Shown here: positions 48,091 to 61,395 of the stretch, piece after piece | How positions within the stretch are numbered: position 1 is the stretch's first letter | Layout: each line of letters begins with the position of its first letter | NCBI RefSeq assembly: GCF_040802235.1 | Contig: NC_133169.1 | Location: 43,283,034 to 43,347,033, forward strand | From: Manis javanica | Lineage: Eukaryota > Chordata > Mammalia > Pholidota > Manidae | Direction: 5' to 3' | DNA length: 64,000 bases | Notes under the pieces: model-generated | Databases searched by the model: none | What the model was told of the DNA's origin: nothing | Seen by the model: the letters and a program-made list of their open reading frames with translations, nothing else | Made by a program: the position numbers and the translations under genes

Positions 48091-51000
48091 GAGCTGTTTT
48101 TTTTTTTTTTTTGTAGGACAATATGTATCTCTATCTCATTTTATTTGCATGCTGAAGCCTTGGAAGATTTTCTGAGGGTAGCAGAGAAGAATTTGTTGGA
48201 ATGATATCTTTTTGTGGTATAAAAATTAATTAAAATCATTATGTTCAAGTTTTAACATATTTCTAAAAAACCTTCTGTTGCAAATATGTGTCATTCAAAT
48301 GGATTATGGAAAGTTAATTTTAGAGTAGAAAGTGTTCCTTACTCCAATGCCAATTCAGTTTTTCATTATGGAAAGAAAGAATGACACTGATTTTTCCAAG
48401 GGTTTTGTATGAAAGTTACATATAGCCTAGAGGTATTGGTGACTAGCACTTGGCCTTCATATAGTCAGAAATATGGAAATGGAAAGAAAATAAAACATAA
48501 GTAGCTGAGATGTAGATAGGGAAACATCTTTAGATCACAGTGGGTGAACTACTCAGTAGAATGAATGGACCTTGCTTTATACATTAATTAAATTGTAAGT
48601 TTAAACTATGTGTGAAATAAAAGGAATGCTAGCTAGAATAACAAATTATGAATCCTTTTTAAAACTAAAAAATTATTTTGTAAAAACAAATGATCTCCCC
48701 CTGCTCCCCACCCACCTTGTTGGTTCACCGCTGGGTTTAAGGGAATGGAAGGAAGGATCATGAAAAGAAAAAATGAACTGGAGACTAAGGAGAATCTTAT
48801 CATTGGTTACATATCAAAAGAAAGAGGTTGTTGTCAGTTCCTAAGAATTTTTTGAACAATTTGCTAGTTACCATCAGGGATTTAGAAGCTGTTACCTGAA
48901 ATTGTCTCTGCTCTCTGGGAGTTTATATTTGGTTGGACAGACAAAACTAATGAACACCAATCTGTGTAAAATGGAATATAGTTTTTTGAAATACTATATC
49001 ATATTGAAAAAGTGCTGAAGAAGCAAAAATGAGCAAATTGAAATATAAAATATGTGGAAGTTCTTCTTTCCTGTCCTAAGAAGAAGGGCTTAGTTCTTGC
49101 TTACTCCTGAAGGAGTTAGCTTGAGCTGAGTCTTGTATGGATGAAGATATTTTTTTCTCTGAAAACCAGTAACTTGTTCAGACAGTAGGCAGTAAGCTCA
49201 GGCCTTGAATAGATACTATACCAGTATGTGTTTGAGTGTCTCTCTGTGTGTGTACGTATATATACCCATTTCTTTTTCAAATTATAGCTCTAAAAATAGA
49301 AGTTAGTGCTGACATGGGGTAGAAGGGAAAAGCAGACCCTGGTCATGTAAATAGAAGCTGGGACATGGAGGAGTTTTTGTCTGGGATTTCCAGGAGGCCA
49401 CTATGGGAATCTGTAAGCAGTCCTTCTCATCATTCTTTCCAGTGTAGAGATTTTCTCTTTTTTCCTCTTCCAAACTAATTTAAAGGTATTTGTGTTAGAA
49501 AATACAGAAAGTAGAGTCTGTTTTTCTCTGAGAACAAAAAGACCCAGAAAACTCCTGCTCCCAGGGCATCTTATTTTTACAGCATCCATTCAGGGGGACG
49601 GGAGCAGAACACTGTGCTGGGATTTTCAGCAGTGAGGGAAAATCAGACGTGGGGCATGTGCTGCAGTTGTGTTGTTTCTTTCCTCCAGGAAGTGTCAAAG
49701 GAACAATTTTGATGAAATGAAATATGGGCAGGCTGATGGTTAGGGCCTCTGACATACGGATTTTTATCCTTTGGATAGGTAGTTTTTGTGTTTTTAACTC
49801 ACGTGAAAAGTCGTGTTGGAGATCTTCCAAACATAATCAGAAATGATTACATTTAGTAGTTTTCTTTCAGTTGTTCTTTAAAATAAAATTCTTGGTAACA
49901 TGTTTGTCATCCTTTAAAATATCTTACTTGATGATTAAATAAACAGAATTGTTCTTGTATTTATATTTTAATGAATATTTTTGCAAAGTATGTTGAAATA
50001 AAGGTTGGCATTCTGGTTTGGACATTCATTTATAGTAATTGATCATGTTTCTGTAGCTCTTTTAAAAGTACTATCTAGGAAATCTTAGTTTTAATAAGAG
50101 AATGTAGCCATTACTTTTTTTCTACAGATTAGGCAACAGAAGATTTGTGAAAACAAAATATATTTATCTCATTTATATTCCCCTTGATGAAGGAACACAT
50201 GCTGGTCTCCGCCCACTTTCTGTCCACTGATATGAAATCCTTGTCCCTGCTTCCTTGCTGGTAGGTTTTTAGAAGTTCAGAGAGCAATGCAAATCGCCTG
50301 AAGGGTGGAAAATTCCCTAGTCACACAGATGCCCTTATCGGCAGCAACCAGATGGAACTCTGAGCAGGAAGATTATCAATATTAAATTGTCCCCCCCACC
50401 CAGTACAGAGCATTAAAGCATTCCTTCAGAAATGGGTGGCAAACATACAGACTTAGGAATATTATTTTTAACAGTTTGTATTTTTAAGTAAATATATGAA
50501 AATAACATTTCAGACATTCTGTGTTCAAAATAAAATGAAAACAGTTCAAAATATTTTGTTTTAAATCAAATAAGGTACCTTTCTTGAATTCACTTGCCAA
50601 GTGCAAGCTTGAAACTTTGCCCTTTTTGTTGTTAAGATGGGGGAAGTCTAACCACTAGTGTTAAATGCATATCTTCGATATAAACTAGCTTATTCATCTT
50701 TAATTGTGGCAACTAAATGTGTGTTTTTTATTAGTTGAAGTAAAAATACAACTTATGTTTCTGAATTTTCATTTATTTTGGCAAAATTGGCTATTTTACT
50801 GTTACTGTTTTTGCATAAATCTGTGAATTCTGCATCAATTTGATTTTTGAAATGTCAATTTAACAATTATTTCTATCCTGTAAGCTAATAATCACTAAGT
50901 ACTATAAATTCATATCTGTATGAACGGTACTGATGTTTAGCAGTGTTAATAGTTACACAAAATATATATTAATTAAACTGTAATATTAGAAGTCCATAAA

Positions 51001-51542
51001 AGAGACTGCCGTTAATTAAATGTGTTGTTCATAGCTGCTTTAGCGTTAGTGATTTTGTTTCTTAATACTGATTTCTAGACACCATCTAAGCTTCAACGAG
51101 TGACAACCATTTCTCTGCTAGGAAAATTGGTATGCCTTTGTGTCTTATATGACAGAAAAGACCTAATTAGTGGTTAACAGTTGGAGTGCAAATGCTTTCA
51201 TCAGATTCATATGCAGGTTTATGAAATGTGTTACACTATTTTTCTTAAGGCCTACATTCTAGTATTTGCCAACAGTTGAGGTTTTGCAACAATTACACCA
51301 TAATGTGTGCAGTTATGCAGGTGGAAATATGAACATGTAAGTAAGGATAGATGAACTGTTTCCCTTTTTAGTTTTAAATACATAAAACATGATTATTACT
51401 GATATTGCATATACTATACTTCAGCAAATAATAAAGTTGAAGAACTTTACTATTTGGGTTGATTCAGACATATCAATAAAATAATTTTTAAAATATTGCT
51501 TCAGCCTAATGACTAAGATACATTTTAATGTTTTACTTACAG

Positions 51543-51627
51543 AACCAATTTGGAACTTGAATTAATTCATCGAGGAGGCAATTTGTGCTCAACTGGTGCA
51601 AGGAAAGCTGGCAAAAGGTCTTGTTAA
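51543..51627 (+). CDS. Candidate 3' coding exon C of an unrecognised gene
   Basis: The acceptor TTTTACTTACAG (AG at 51541-51542) is followed by sequence open only in the phase donated by exon B. It encodes a Leu/Glu then Gly/Lys/Arg-rich tail (E-L-I-H-R-G-G, then K-A-G-K-R) and ends at TAA 51625-51627. Oddly, the stop is followed at once by GTAAGC, a good donor, so this may be an internal exon in an alternative transcript or the true terminal exon. The 5.9-kb gap from exon B would be an intron. Product unknown. Confidence 0.4.
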
Positions 51628-54180
51628 GTAAGCATTAAAGAGAGCTACCTTCTTAAAATGTCTAGTTACATCATTTTTGAAGTATATACAGGCAAAGTTT
51701 TTGTTTTGGTTTATTTTCAACTTACCTTTATGTTATAATCAGTTTTACTAGTGATTCTATGCTCTAAATGGTTAATCTTGTACTTAAAAGAGTCATATGA
51801 ATATTTAGCTCTTTCTATTCTATGATTACTCAGTAAATTGATGTCATACTAACTAATCAGATTTACATTGGTTCAAAACAAAAAATAATGTAGCATTCTC
51901 AGCTGTAATTGTCCTCAAACTTAAGTTCTTTTGAAGAATTTTTAAATTGTGTGGATTTAAGAATATCTTTTTATAAAGACAATTTCTGTTCCCTAAAAAT
52001 TCCTGTAGATATAGCTGCTGTTAATTAATGAAAGTGTACTGTATTTTGATGTGCACATTAAAATATATTAAAATTGTGCATGTTTGCTTTTGTTTATGAG
52101 TATATATGATAAAATAAGCATGATGATTCAATACTTTTTGTAAGGGTAAATTTGAGAGAAATGTCATTTAGTACTTGAAGTAGATTTTTCATGAGTGTGG
52201 TTTTGATAATATCACTATTCATTGTTTAGAGAACTAGTGTGAACACTAGGAGTAATGTTATTCCATGTCCTATACAGCTAATTACTGGTCTCAAATCACT
52301 GACATTAAAATATTACCTAATGCGACTGGTATAGGATATAAAAATTATTTAAAACAAATAATGTATTCTTTCTAAAAATTGAATGTTTTCTTAAGTATTA
52401 AATTACTAGTTATTAAATATTAGTAATACTTTTTTAAATTAGTATATTTTTAGAAGATGTATATCTTTTAAATTTTGGAATGATTTCAAAGCAAAAGACT
52501 GATCAAAAACAGCTTGCATTTTCTAACATAAAGATACAGACTTCTGTGCGATTTCAAGTGAGTTACTTGAAAATATTTAATCAGTTGTATTAGATTTTGA
52601 TATTTTATTCGGGGTTATCACTTGATTCCTACAAGTTTAAGGTTTTGGAAGTTATTTTTTACTGAGTATTCAGTATTTTTTGATCCTTTGATGAATACAC
52701 TTAAACTCTGCTTAATCAGTGATTTAGTATTATTTTTTAAATAAAGGGGAAGGTGCTGACTGCTAAGGGCTTTAGCTTCAAAGTCTGTTTGAATTAGCTG
52801 AAACTGTCATTGCACTTACATAAATTATTCTTTCTTGTTGATTTATTCATACCTGATGTTTTGCACTGGATGAAAATATTCCAGAAAATGTTACATGAGG
52901 AAGCATTTAGTAAGGGAATTTCAGTTTTATATTCAAACACTCTTTCATATTTATTTTCTCTGAAGTATTCAAATTTACTCAGAGGCTTGTAAATTATTAA
53001 TTTATTCAGAATCCTAAAGTAGTAGTAAAATTCTAGCAGCAGCCACTTCAGTCATCATCCTCAATTTTTAATTTAAATTATTAAATTGATAGTTATTTTC
53101 AGATTTCTTCTTTTTATTTTCCCCTTAGGTAATAAGAGATTACAATGTACCAATATAGAAAAAGTAGTGATGAAGCTCATTCTAAATATAAGCTAATACT
53201 GTTTTTAGTTTTCTTTTCATTTCTTATTAACTAATACTAGTTCTTTTTTTCCCCCAACTTTGCTGAGGTATGATGGACAAAGAAAAGTTTATGTCTTTAG
53301 GTTTCACAACATAATGTTTTCTTTCATTTTCATCTGATTTGTTTTTCAATAGTTCATGTGTTATTTATCCTAATATTATAAAAGCAATCAGGTATGTAGA
53401 ATATATTGTATAAAATCCCACTATTTTTTTGCAAGTGTATAAACTTAAGCACTTGTTTTTCATTCATGCTTAACTCAAACCTCATTTACGTTGAACACCA
53501 GAACTTAAATGGATGGTGTTCCATAGGATGCTAGGTCAAATATCTATTTTTTTTCATCTTCCAGTAGAACTTTAATGATATTATTAAACAAAAATTTCTG
53601 TCTTTTCTCTAGAGATTCCTCACATGTCCGTATTTTCCTTTTCCCATTCATTGCTCTCCATTACCTTTTATTAAATATCTCATTTTAAAAGTGATTTTTT
53701 AAATTTCATAATATTTTGAGGAAAGACTGAAAATGATCCACTAACTAAACAAATGAAAGGGAACTTAGATTTTTTGAATACTCCACAACTTTTGATGAAA
53801 TTGAAGATTAGTTTAGTCAAGGTAAGATTTAATAAATTTTGTCTGGAATGGCTTCAGAGGCCTGACAGGTAATTAGTAGACACACACACACATGTCCACA
53901 GGGATGGGGTGGCGAGGGGCCAGAGGTGGACAGGAGATCGAGGCTTGTTCTTTCTACACAATAAAAGCAGAAAATATAATAGCTAAATTCATACTGAGAA
54001 ATCAAATAATATTATAGTGGAACAATACCCTTGAACACATTTATATTCAAATAGATTTTTTAAGTTTTATGGTAAAATGATCACTATCCAATCATAATGA
54101 AAGTTCATTCCTAAATATGGGTCTGCAAAATTTTCCACACTAAAAAAATGAGCAAAATTAATTTACACAGCAGAATACTA
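51628..54180. other. DNA downstream of candidate exon C
   Basis: AT-rich, with no recognised gene or major repeat. A short CA run is at 53,880-53,892. If exon C is terminal, the 3' UTR would start here, but I cannot fix a polyadenylation site. Confidence 0.35.
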
Positions 54181-54184
54181 TGGT

Positions 54185-54400
54185 ATTTTAATAATACCTT
54201 ACATTTGTATTCTTAAAGTTGTAAAGTACTTTCACATAAATTATTTATTCTTTAGAATGACCATGTGAACAGGTGTTAATCTCTTTTTTGTAGAAAAGGA
54301 ACCTGAAGTTCAGAGTGATGCCTTGCCAAGTCATACAGCTAGAAAATGTCAAGCTCATACTTCACCCCAGCTTTTCTGACTCTAAATTCAGTTTTGTAAG
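54185..54400 (+). repeat. MIR-family relic, plus strand
   Basis: Contains the recognisable order 'ttattctttagaatgacc', 'aaaggaacctgaagttcagag', 'ccaagtcatacagctag' and 'tctgactctaaattc', as in MIR-type elements. Old SINE remnant. Confidence 0.75.
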
Positions 54401-55074
54401 ACATATTCCTTCCCCTTAAGTGTTCCAAAGGATGCAGAACATTTAGGGCCTTAGCCAATGGGCTTGGTCAAGGACTGAGCTACACTGTTGCCATGGGATC
54501 TTTCCAGGCTCTGCCATGCTAACCCTCCTATAACCTTCTCTGTTTACTCTTACCAACCTTTCTCTGTGGATCCTATTTTGAGTTGGGCCAGATATTTTCT
54601 CAAGTACTGATTCCTTCTTCCCTGAATACTAGTTTGTTCTTCCTTATTTTTCACCAGTTTGGTGACTGGTTCTTCCTCACTTCTGCTGTGCACCGTCTGT
54701 GTCAGTTCCGACATATAGCTCTGCTACTGAGTCCTGCTTCAGAGGCCTAGACCTACTGTTTATCCACTCGAAGATCAGATTTAAGGACCTTGGGTTCAGC
54801 AGATAACACTGGTTCTAGATCCTTTCTTATAAGGTAGAAAGTGTTAAGTGCTAAAGAGGGATATGCATAAAGTTCTAGGAAATTTGGAGGCTTGGGATCA
54901 TATCTAGCTGGTAAAATGAGTTAAGATTATGGTAGACATAGGATATGAACAAGACTTTGAAATATAAGTGAATTTAGAGTTTTTGTTAAATATTGGTGTA
55001 TATGCTGGTAAGTACTACCAACATGGTTAGCAACTGATATAGGACAAAGGGACAGAAAAACTGAAGGCAAAATT
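54401..55074. other. Unassigned DNA left of the plus-strand L1
   Basis: No gene recognised. 54,440-54,800 is closer to average GC than its surroundings. The minus frame 54927-55163 runs into the L1. Confidence 0.35.
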
Positions 55075-58000
55075 TTTATTAAGAATAATGTCTTATGGGG
55101 ATTAAACAAGACAGCTGCATGAGAAGTGAGGTACAAACCTCCTCCCAAAGCCACGTATAACACGAAAATACAGCAAATATAACTAATCCTGAAAGAGCGA
55201 TCAGAAAGAAGAATGCAACAGACAGCTTACATCTGGGGAAAAGAGAAGACCTCATGGAGAGGGTAAAGAAACCTGTGATCCTGTGTGACACAAGCCCTCT
55301 CCCACCGAAGCTCATGAGTGGGAGGAAGAGAAATGGAGGCGGGAGAGAGTAGAAGCCAAGGACTGCTAAATACCCACCCCTGGAGATCTGCTCTGGGAGC
55401 AGGAACCCACATTACATGATTCTCTGGAGATTATAGGGGTTGGAAAGCAAAGACAGGCAGAATACTCAGAAAGACTAGATTTTAGCTACTTTTGGAAAAC
55501 AGGCCCCCACAACTGGCTACGCTGGGACAAAAGAAAGGCAGGCACTTTGAAAGACTTCCTAACAGTGAGAGGGCTGCTAAAGAGACAAGGATTATACAGA
55601 GCTTGCTGCCAGGAGAAAAGACAGGTGCACAAAATCATCCTGGCACACTCAGCAGAGCAGATTGGGAACTTTGAGAAGCTCCATGCACTTCATCCCCCCA
55701 GCTGGCAATGCAGTGTCAAGGCCTACCCAGTGCAATATGCAGCCTGTGGCTCCTTCTTCCCAGCCAGCATCAGTTCACAAACCTCCTGACCCCAACATCA
55801 TCCCAGGCCAGCCAGAGGCAGACCCACCTACAGCACCAACAAGGGTGTAGTGTAGAGAATCCATCTTGCACCCTTGCCCACTGGCCCTGGCATTTGAGGC
55901 AGGCACAGTGGCCAGGAAGATCGGAAAGTGCTCTTTCTTCCCAGAAGGCACTGGCCCTGCGCACCTGTGACTCCCGCCTTTGCTCCAGGGGCTGGGAAGC
56001 TCTAGAGATTAGAGCTTCTGGGCACTAGAGGACACTGCCTACATAAAGTTATTATTCAGTAGGATTCATTAGAGATATGAAATGGCAAGAAACCTGGTAC
56101 AAACCAAAATCCCTCAAACAGCAGAAAGAAGGCTAAGTGAAACTGAATCACCAATCTTTCTGATTAAGATTTCAAAATAATAATCATAAACATGCTCATA
56201 GAGCTACAGAAAAATTTTCAAGACCTCAGGGATGTTTTCAACAAAGACACACAAACTTTGAAAAATATAGCATCTAAATGAAACATACAATGGAGGGATA
56301 TAAATAGCAGATAAGATGAGGTAAAGGAGATGATTAATGAAATAGAAATTAGGGAACAGAAATACAAAGAACCTGAGGTGGAGAGACAAAAAAGGATCTC
56401 TAAGAATGAAAGGGTATTAAAAGAAATGTGTAACCAATCCAAAAGGAGCAATGTTCATATTACAGGGGTACCAGAAGGAGAGAAAGAAAAGTAAAAATGT
56501 ACAGAAAGTGTCTTTGAGGAAATATTTGCTGAAAACACCCCAATATAGGGAAGGAAATGTTCTCTCAGGCCATGGAGGTGCACATATCTGCCAACACACA
56601 AGGAACCCAAGGAAGATAGCACAAAGACACATAATAATAAAAATGGCAAAGATCAAGGACAAGGACAGAGTATTCAGAGCATCCAGAGAGAGAAAAAAGA
56701 CTAGATACAAAGGAAAACCCATCAGGCTGTCATCAGACTTGTCAGCCAAAACCTTAAAGGCCAGAAGGGAGTAGCATGATACATTTAATGCAATGAAACA
56801 AAAGGGCCTCAGATGAAGAATACTCTACCTGAAAGACTTTCATTTAAATTTTATGGAAGTATTAAACTATTTCCAGAAATGCAGAAGTTGAGGGAATTTA
56901 CCTCCCAGAAACCAAACCATCTCTCTGGTGCATTTCAGAAGGACTGCTCTAGATGGGAGTTCTCCAAAGGCTAAATAGCTGTCACCACAGAAAATAAAAC
57001 CACAGTAAAGAAAGTAGACCAATTAATTGCTAAGCAAATGGGAAATTAAATCAACTACCCTCAAAATCAGTGAAGGGATACAAAAAGAGGATAGAATATG
57101 ACACCTAGTATATAAAGAGAGGAGGAGGAAGAAAATGGAGGAAAAAATTCTTTAAATTGTGTTTGAAATAGCATGATAAGCAAGTTAAATTAGACTGTTA
57201 GATACTAAAGAAGATGCCCTTGGACCTTTGGTAACCACAAATCTAAAGCCTGCAATGGCAAAGTACATATCTATCGATAATAACCCTAAATGTAAGGACT
57301 GAATGCACCAAACAAAAGACACAGTGTTACAGAAGGGATAAAAAAAACAAGACCCATACATATGTTGCCCACAAGAGTCTCACTTCAAACCCAAAGACCT
57401 ACACAGATTAAAAATCAAGGGGTGGAAAAAGATATCCCATGGAGCTAAATAGGGAGAAAAAAGCAGGAGTTGCAGTACTTGTATCAGATAAAAAAAGACT
57501 TCAAAACAAAGGAAGTCAGAGGAGCAAACAAAAGAAGGACATTACATAATGATGAAGGGGTCAGTCCAACAAGAGGATGTAACCATTAGAAATGTCCGTG
57601 CACCAAACATAGAGCACCCAAAAATGTGAAAAAATGCTCACAGAATTGAAAGGGGAAATAGAATGCAATGCATTCATTTTAGGGGACTTGAACTCACCAC
57701 TCAATACAAGGACAGATCAACCAGACAGAAAATAAGTAAGGAGACAGAGGCACTGAACAACACTTTAGAACAGATGGACCTGAGAGACGTCTATAGAACA
57801 TGCCACCAGAAAGCAACAGGATACACATTCTTCTCAAGTGCACATGGAACATTTTCAAGAATAGATCATATACTAGGCCACAAAAAGAACCTTGGTAAAT
57901 TTAAAAAGATTGAAATTGTACCAAACAGCTCTTCAGACCCCAAAGGTATGAAATTAAAAATAAATCCTGCAAAGAAAACAAAAAATCGCACAAACATATG

Positions 58001-61000
58001 GAGGCTTCACAACATGCCCCTAAATAACCAATGGATCAATAACCAAATAAAAACAGAGATCAAGCAGTATATGGAGGCAATGAAAACAATAATTCAGAAC
58101 CCCAAAATCTGTGGAATGCAGGGAAAGCCACGCTAAGAGGGAAGTATATTGCAATACAGGACCACCTCAGCTTACCTCAGGAGAGAAGAACAATCCCATA
58201 TGAACAGTCCAAACTTGCAGTTAACGAAACTAGAAAAAGAAGAACAAAGGAGAGACAACTTCAGTAGAAGGAGGGGCATAATAAAGATTAAAGCATGAAT
58301 AAATAAAATCGAGAAGAATAAAACAATACAAAGAATCAATGAAAGCAATAGCCTGTTGTTTGAGAAAATAAATCAAATAGATAAACCCCAAGTCAGACTT
58401 ATCCTTAAGAAAAGAGTCTACACACATAAATAGAATCAAAAATGAGAAAGGAAAATTCCCGAAGGACACCAAAGGAATACAAAGAATTATCAGATTGCAA
58501 TGCAAAATAACATGCTAAAAAACTGCATAATCTAGAAGAAATGGACAACACCTTCAAAGGCTGAACCACAAGGAAACAAAATCTGAACAGACCAATTACC
58601 AGCAACGAGATTGAATTGGTAATCAAAAAAACTACCTAAGAAGAAAATCCCTGGACCAGATGGCTTCACCGCTGAATTTTAATCAAACATTTACTGAGGA
58701 CATAATAACCATCCTCCTTAAAGTTTTCCAAAAAGTAGAAGAGGAGGGAATACTTCCAAACTAATTCTATGAGTCCAGCATCACTCCAATACCAAAACCA
58801 GGCAAAGACACCACAAAAAAGGAAAATTACAGATCCATATCCCTGATGAATCTAAGTGCAAAAGTACTCAACAAAATATTAGCAAGCCGATTTAAAAAAT
58901 ACATCAAAAACATCATCCACCATGACCAAGTAGGATATATTCCGGGGATACAAGGATGGTAGAATATTTGAAAATCCATCATCAGCCACCACATCAACAA
59001 AAAGAAGGACAAAAACCACATGATCATCTCCATAGATGCCTAAAAAGCATTCGACAAAATTCAACATCCATTCGTGATAAAAACTCTCAACAAAATGGGT
59101 ATAGAGGGCAAGTGCCTCAACATAATAAAGGCCATATATGACAACCCACAGCCAACATCATACTTAACAGCAAGAAGCTGAAAGCCTTTTTGTTAAGTGC
59201 AGGAACAGGACAAGGACGTCCCCTCTCTGCACTTTTATTCAACCAGTTCTGGAGGTCCTCTCTACAGCAATTAAACAACACAAAAATAAAGGGCATACAG
59301 ATTGGTAAGGAAGAAGTTAAACTGTCACTGTTTGCAGATGACCTGATACTGTACCTAAAAAACTCTAAGGAATCTACACCAAAAATACTAGATCTAATAT
59401 CTGAATTTAGCAAAGTTGCAGGATAGAAAACTAATACACAGAAATCTGTTGCATTCCTGTACTCTAACCATGAACTATCAGTAAGAGATATCAGAAAAAC
59501 AATTCCATTCACAATTGCATCAAAAAGAGTAAAATACCTAGGAATAAACCTAACCAAGGAAGTGAAAAACCTGTACTCTGGAAACTACAAGACACTCATG
59601 AGAGAAATTAAAGAAGATACCAATAAATGGAAACACATCCTGTGCTCATGGATAGGAAGAATTAATATTGTCAAAATGGCCATCCTGCCTAAAGCAATCT
59701 ACAGATTCAATGCAATCCCTATCAAAATACCAACAGCATTCTTCAACGAACTAGAGCAAATAGTTCTAAAGTTCATATGTAACCACAAAAGACCCCGAAT
59801 AGCCAAAGCAATCCTGATAAGGAAGACTAAAGCTGGGAGAATTACACTCCCTGACTTCAAGCTCTATCCCAAAGCCACAGTAATCAAGACAACTTGGTAC
59901 TGGCACAAGAACAGACACACAGACCAATGGAACAGACTATACAGCCTAGATATAAACCCAACCATATATGGTCATTTAATATACGATAAAGGAGCAATGG
60001 ACATACAATGGGGAAATAACAGCCTCTTCAACAAATGGTGTTGGCAAAACTGGACAGCTACATGCAAGAGAATGAAACTGGATTATTGTTTAACTGCATA
60101 CACAAAAGTAAATTTGAAATGGATCAGCAACTTGAATGTAAGCCATGAAACCATAAAACTCTTAGAAGGCAACATAAGCAAACATCTCCTGAATATAAAT
60201 ATGAGCAACTTCTTTTTGAACCCATCTCCTCAAGAAAGGGAAACAAAAGCAAAAATGAACTTGTGGGACTATATCAAACTAAAAAGTTTCTGTAAGGCCA
60301 AAGTCATTATCAACAGAACCAAAGGCATTGTGCTGTATGGGAGAATATGTTTTTGAACATCATATCTGACAAGGGGTTAACATCCAAAATATATAGGAAA
60401 CTCACGTCTCAACACCCAAAAACAAATAACCCTATGAAAAAATGGGCAGAGGATATGAACATGCAATTCTCCAAAGAAGAAGTTCAGAGGGCCAACAGGT
60501 ACTTGAAAAGATTCTCCACATCACTAATCATCAGTGAAATGCAAATTAAAACCACAATGAGATATCACCTCACACCACTAAGGATCACCACCATCCAAAA
60601 GACAAACAACAACCAATGTTAGCGAGGATGTGGAGAAAGGGGAACCCTCCTACACTGCTGGTGGAAATGTAAGCTAGTTCAATTATTGTGGAAAGCAATA
60701 TGGAGGTTCCTCAAAAAACTGAAAATAGAAATACCATTTGATCCTGGAATCCCATTCCTAGGTATTTACCCAAAGAATACAAGTTCTCAGATTCAAAAGG
60801 ACATATGCACTGTATGTTTATTGGAGCACTATTTACAATAGCCAAGAAATGGAAGCAACGTAAGTGTCCATCAGTAGATGAATGGATAAAGAAGAGGTGG
60901 TACATATACACAATGGAATACTATTTGGCCATAAGAATAAAACAAATCCTACCATTTGCCAGAACATGAATGGAGCTGGAGGATATTATGCTCAGTGAAA

Positions 61001-61395
61001 TAAGCCAGGTGGAGAAAGACAAGTGCCAAATGATTTCCCTCATTTGTGGAGTATTACAAAGAAGCAAAACTGAATGAACAAAAAAGCAGCAGTCTCGGAC
61101 CTCCAAGAAAGGACTAGCAGTTACCAAAGGGGAGGGATGTGGGAGGGCAGGTCAGGAGGGACACAGAAGGGGATTGAGGGGGAAATGTTTAGTACACATT
61201 GTGTGTGGGGTCACAGGGAAGGCAGTGTAGCACAGAGAAGGCGAATAGCAAATCTGTGGCATCTTGCTACACTGATGGACAGTGACTGCAATGGGGTATG
61301 GGTGAGGACTTGATGAATGGATGAATGTAGTAACCACATTGTTTTCTCATGTGAAATATTCATAAGAGTGCATATCAATAATACCTTAATGAGAA
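55075..61395 (+). mobile_element. Near full-length L1, plus strand
   Basis: About 6.3 kb. The 5' UTR (about 55,075-56,050) is similar on the opposite strand to 32,400-33,365. The ORF1 region is about 56,100-56,900; the frame 56451-56774 holds the RNA-binding part with G-K-P-I-R-L-S. ORF2 endonuclease is 57,250-58,140 (frame 57663-58136 with S-R-I-D-H). RT is 58,600-59,430, with an intact L-F-A-D-D motif in frame 59190-59426. The C-terminal region is 59562-60356 and beyond, and the 3' UTR is 61,050-61,395. Several stops and frameshifts split both ORFs, so it cannot retrotranspose. It ends without a clear A-tail, abutting another L1. Confidence 0.88.

Larger units (their letters stand above)
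45610..51540. other. Probable intron between candidate exons B and C
   Basis: AT-rich and poor in L1. It contains a MIR3-like relic (about 46,400-46,515), short tandem duplications at 47,117-47,152 and 48,013-48,090, and a T-run (48,099-48,114). The 49495-49830 minus open frame is the longest here but resembles nothing known. Confidence 0.35.

Noticed and set aside
49495-49830. 111-residue minus-strand frame
   Set aside because: No domain, no flanking splice signals, composition like the surrounding intron.
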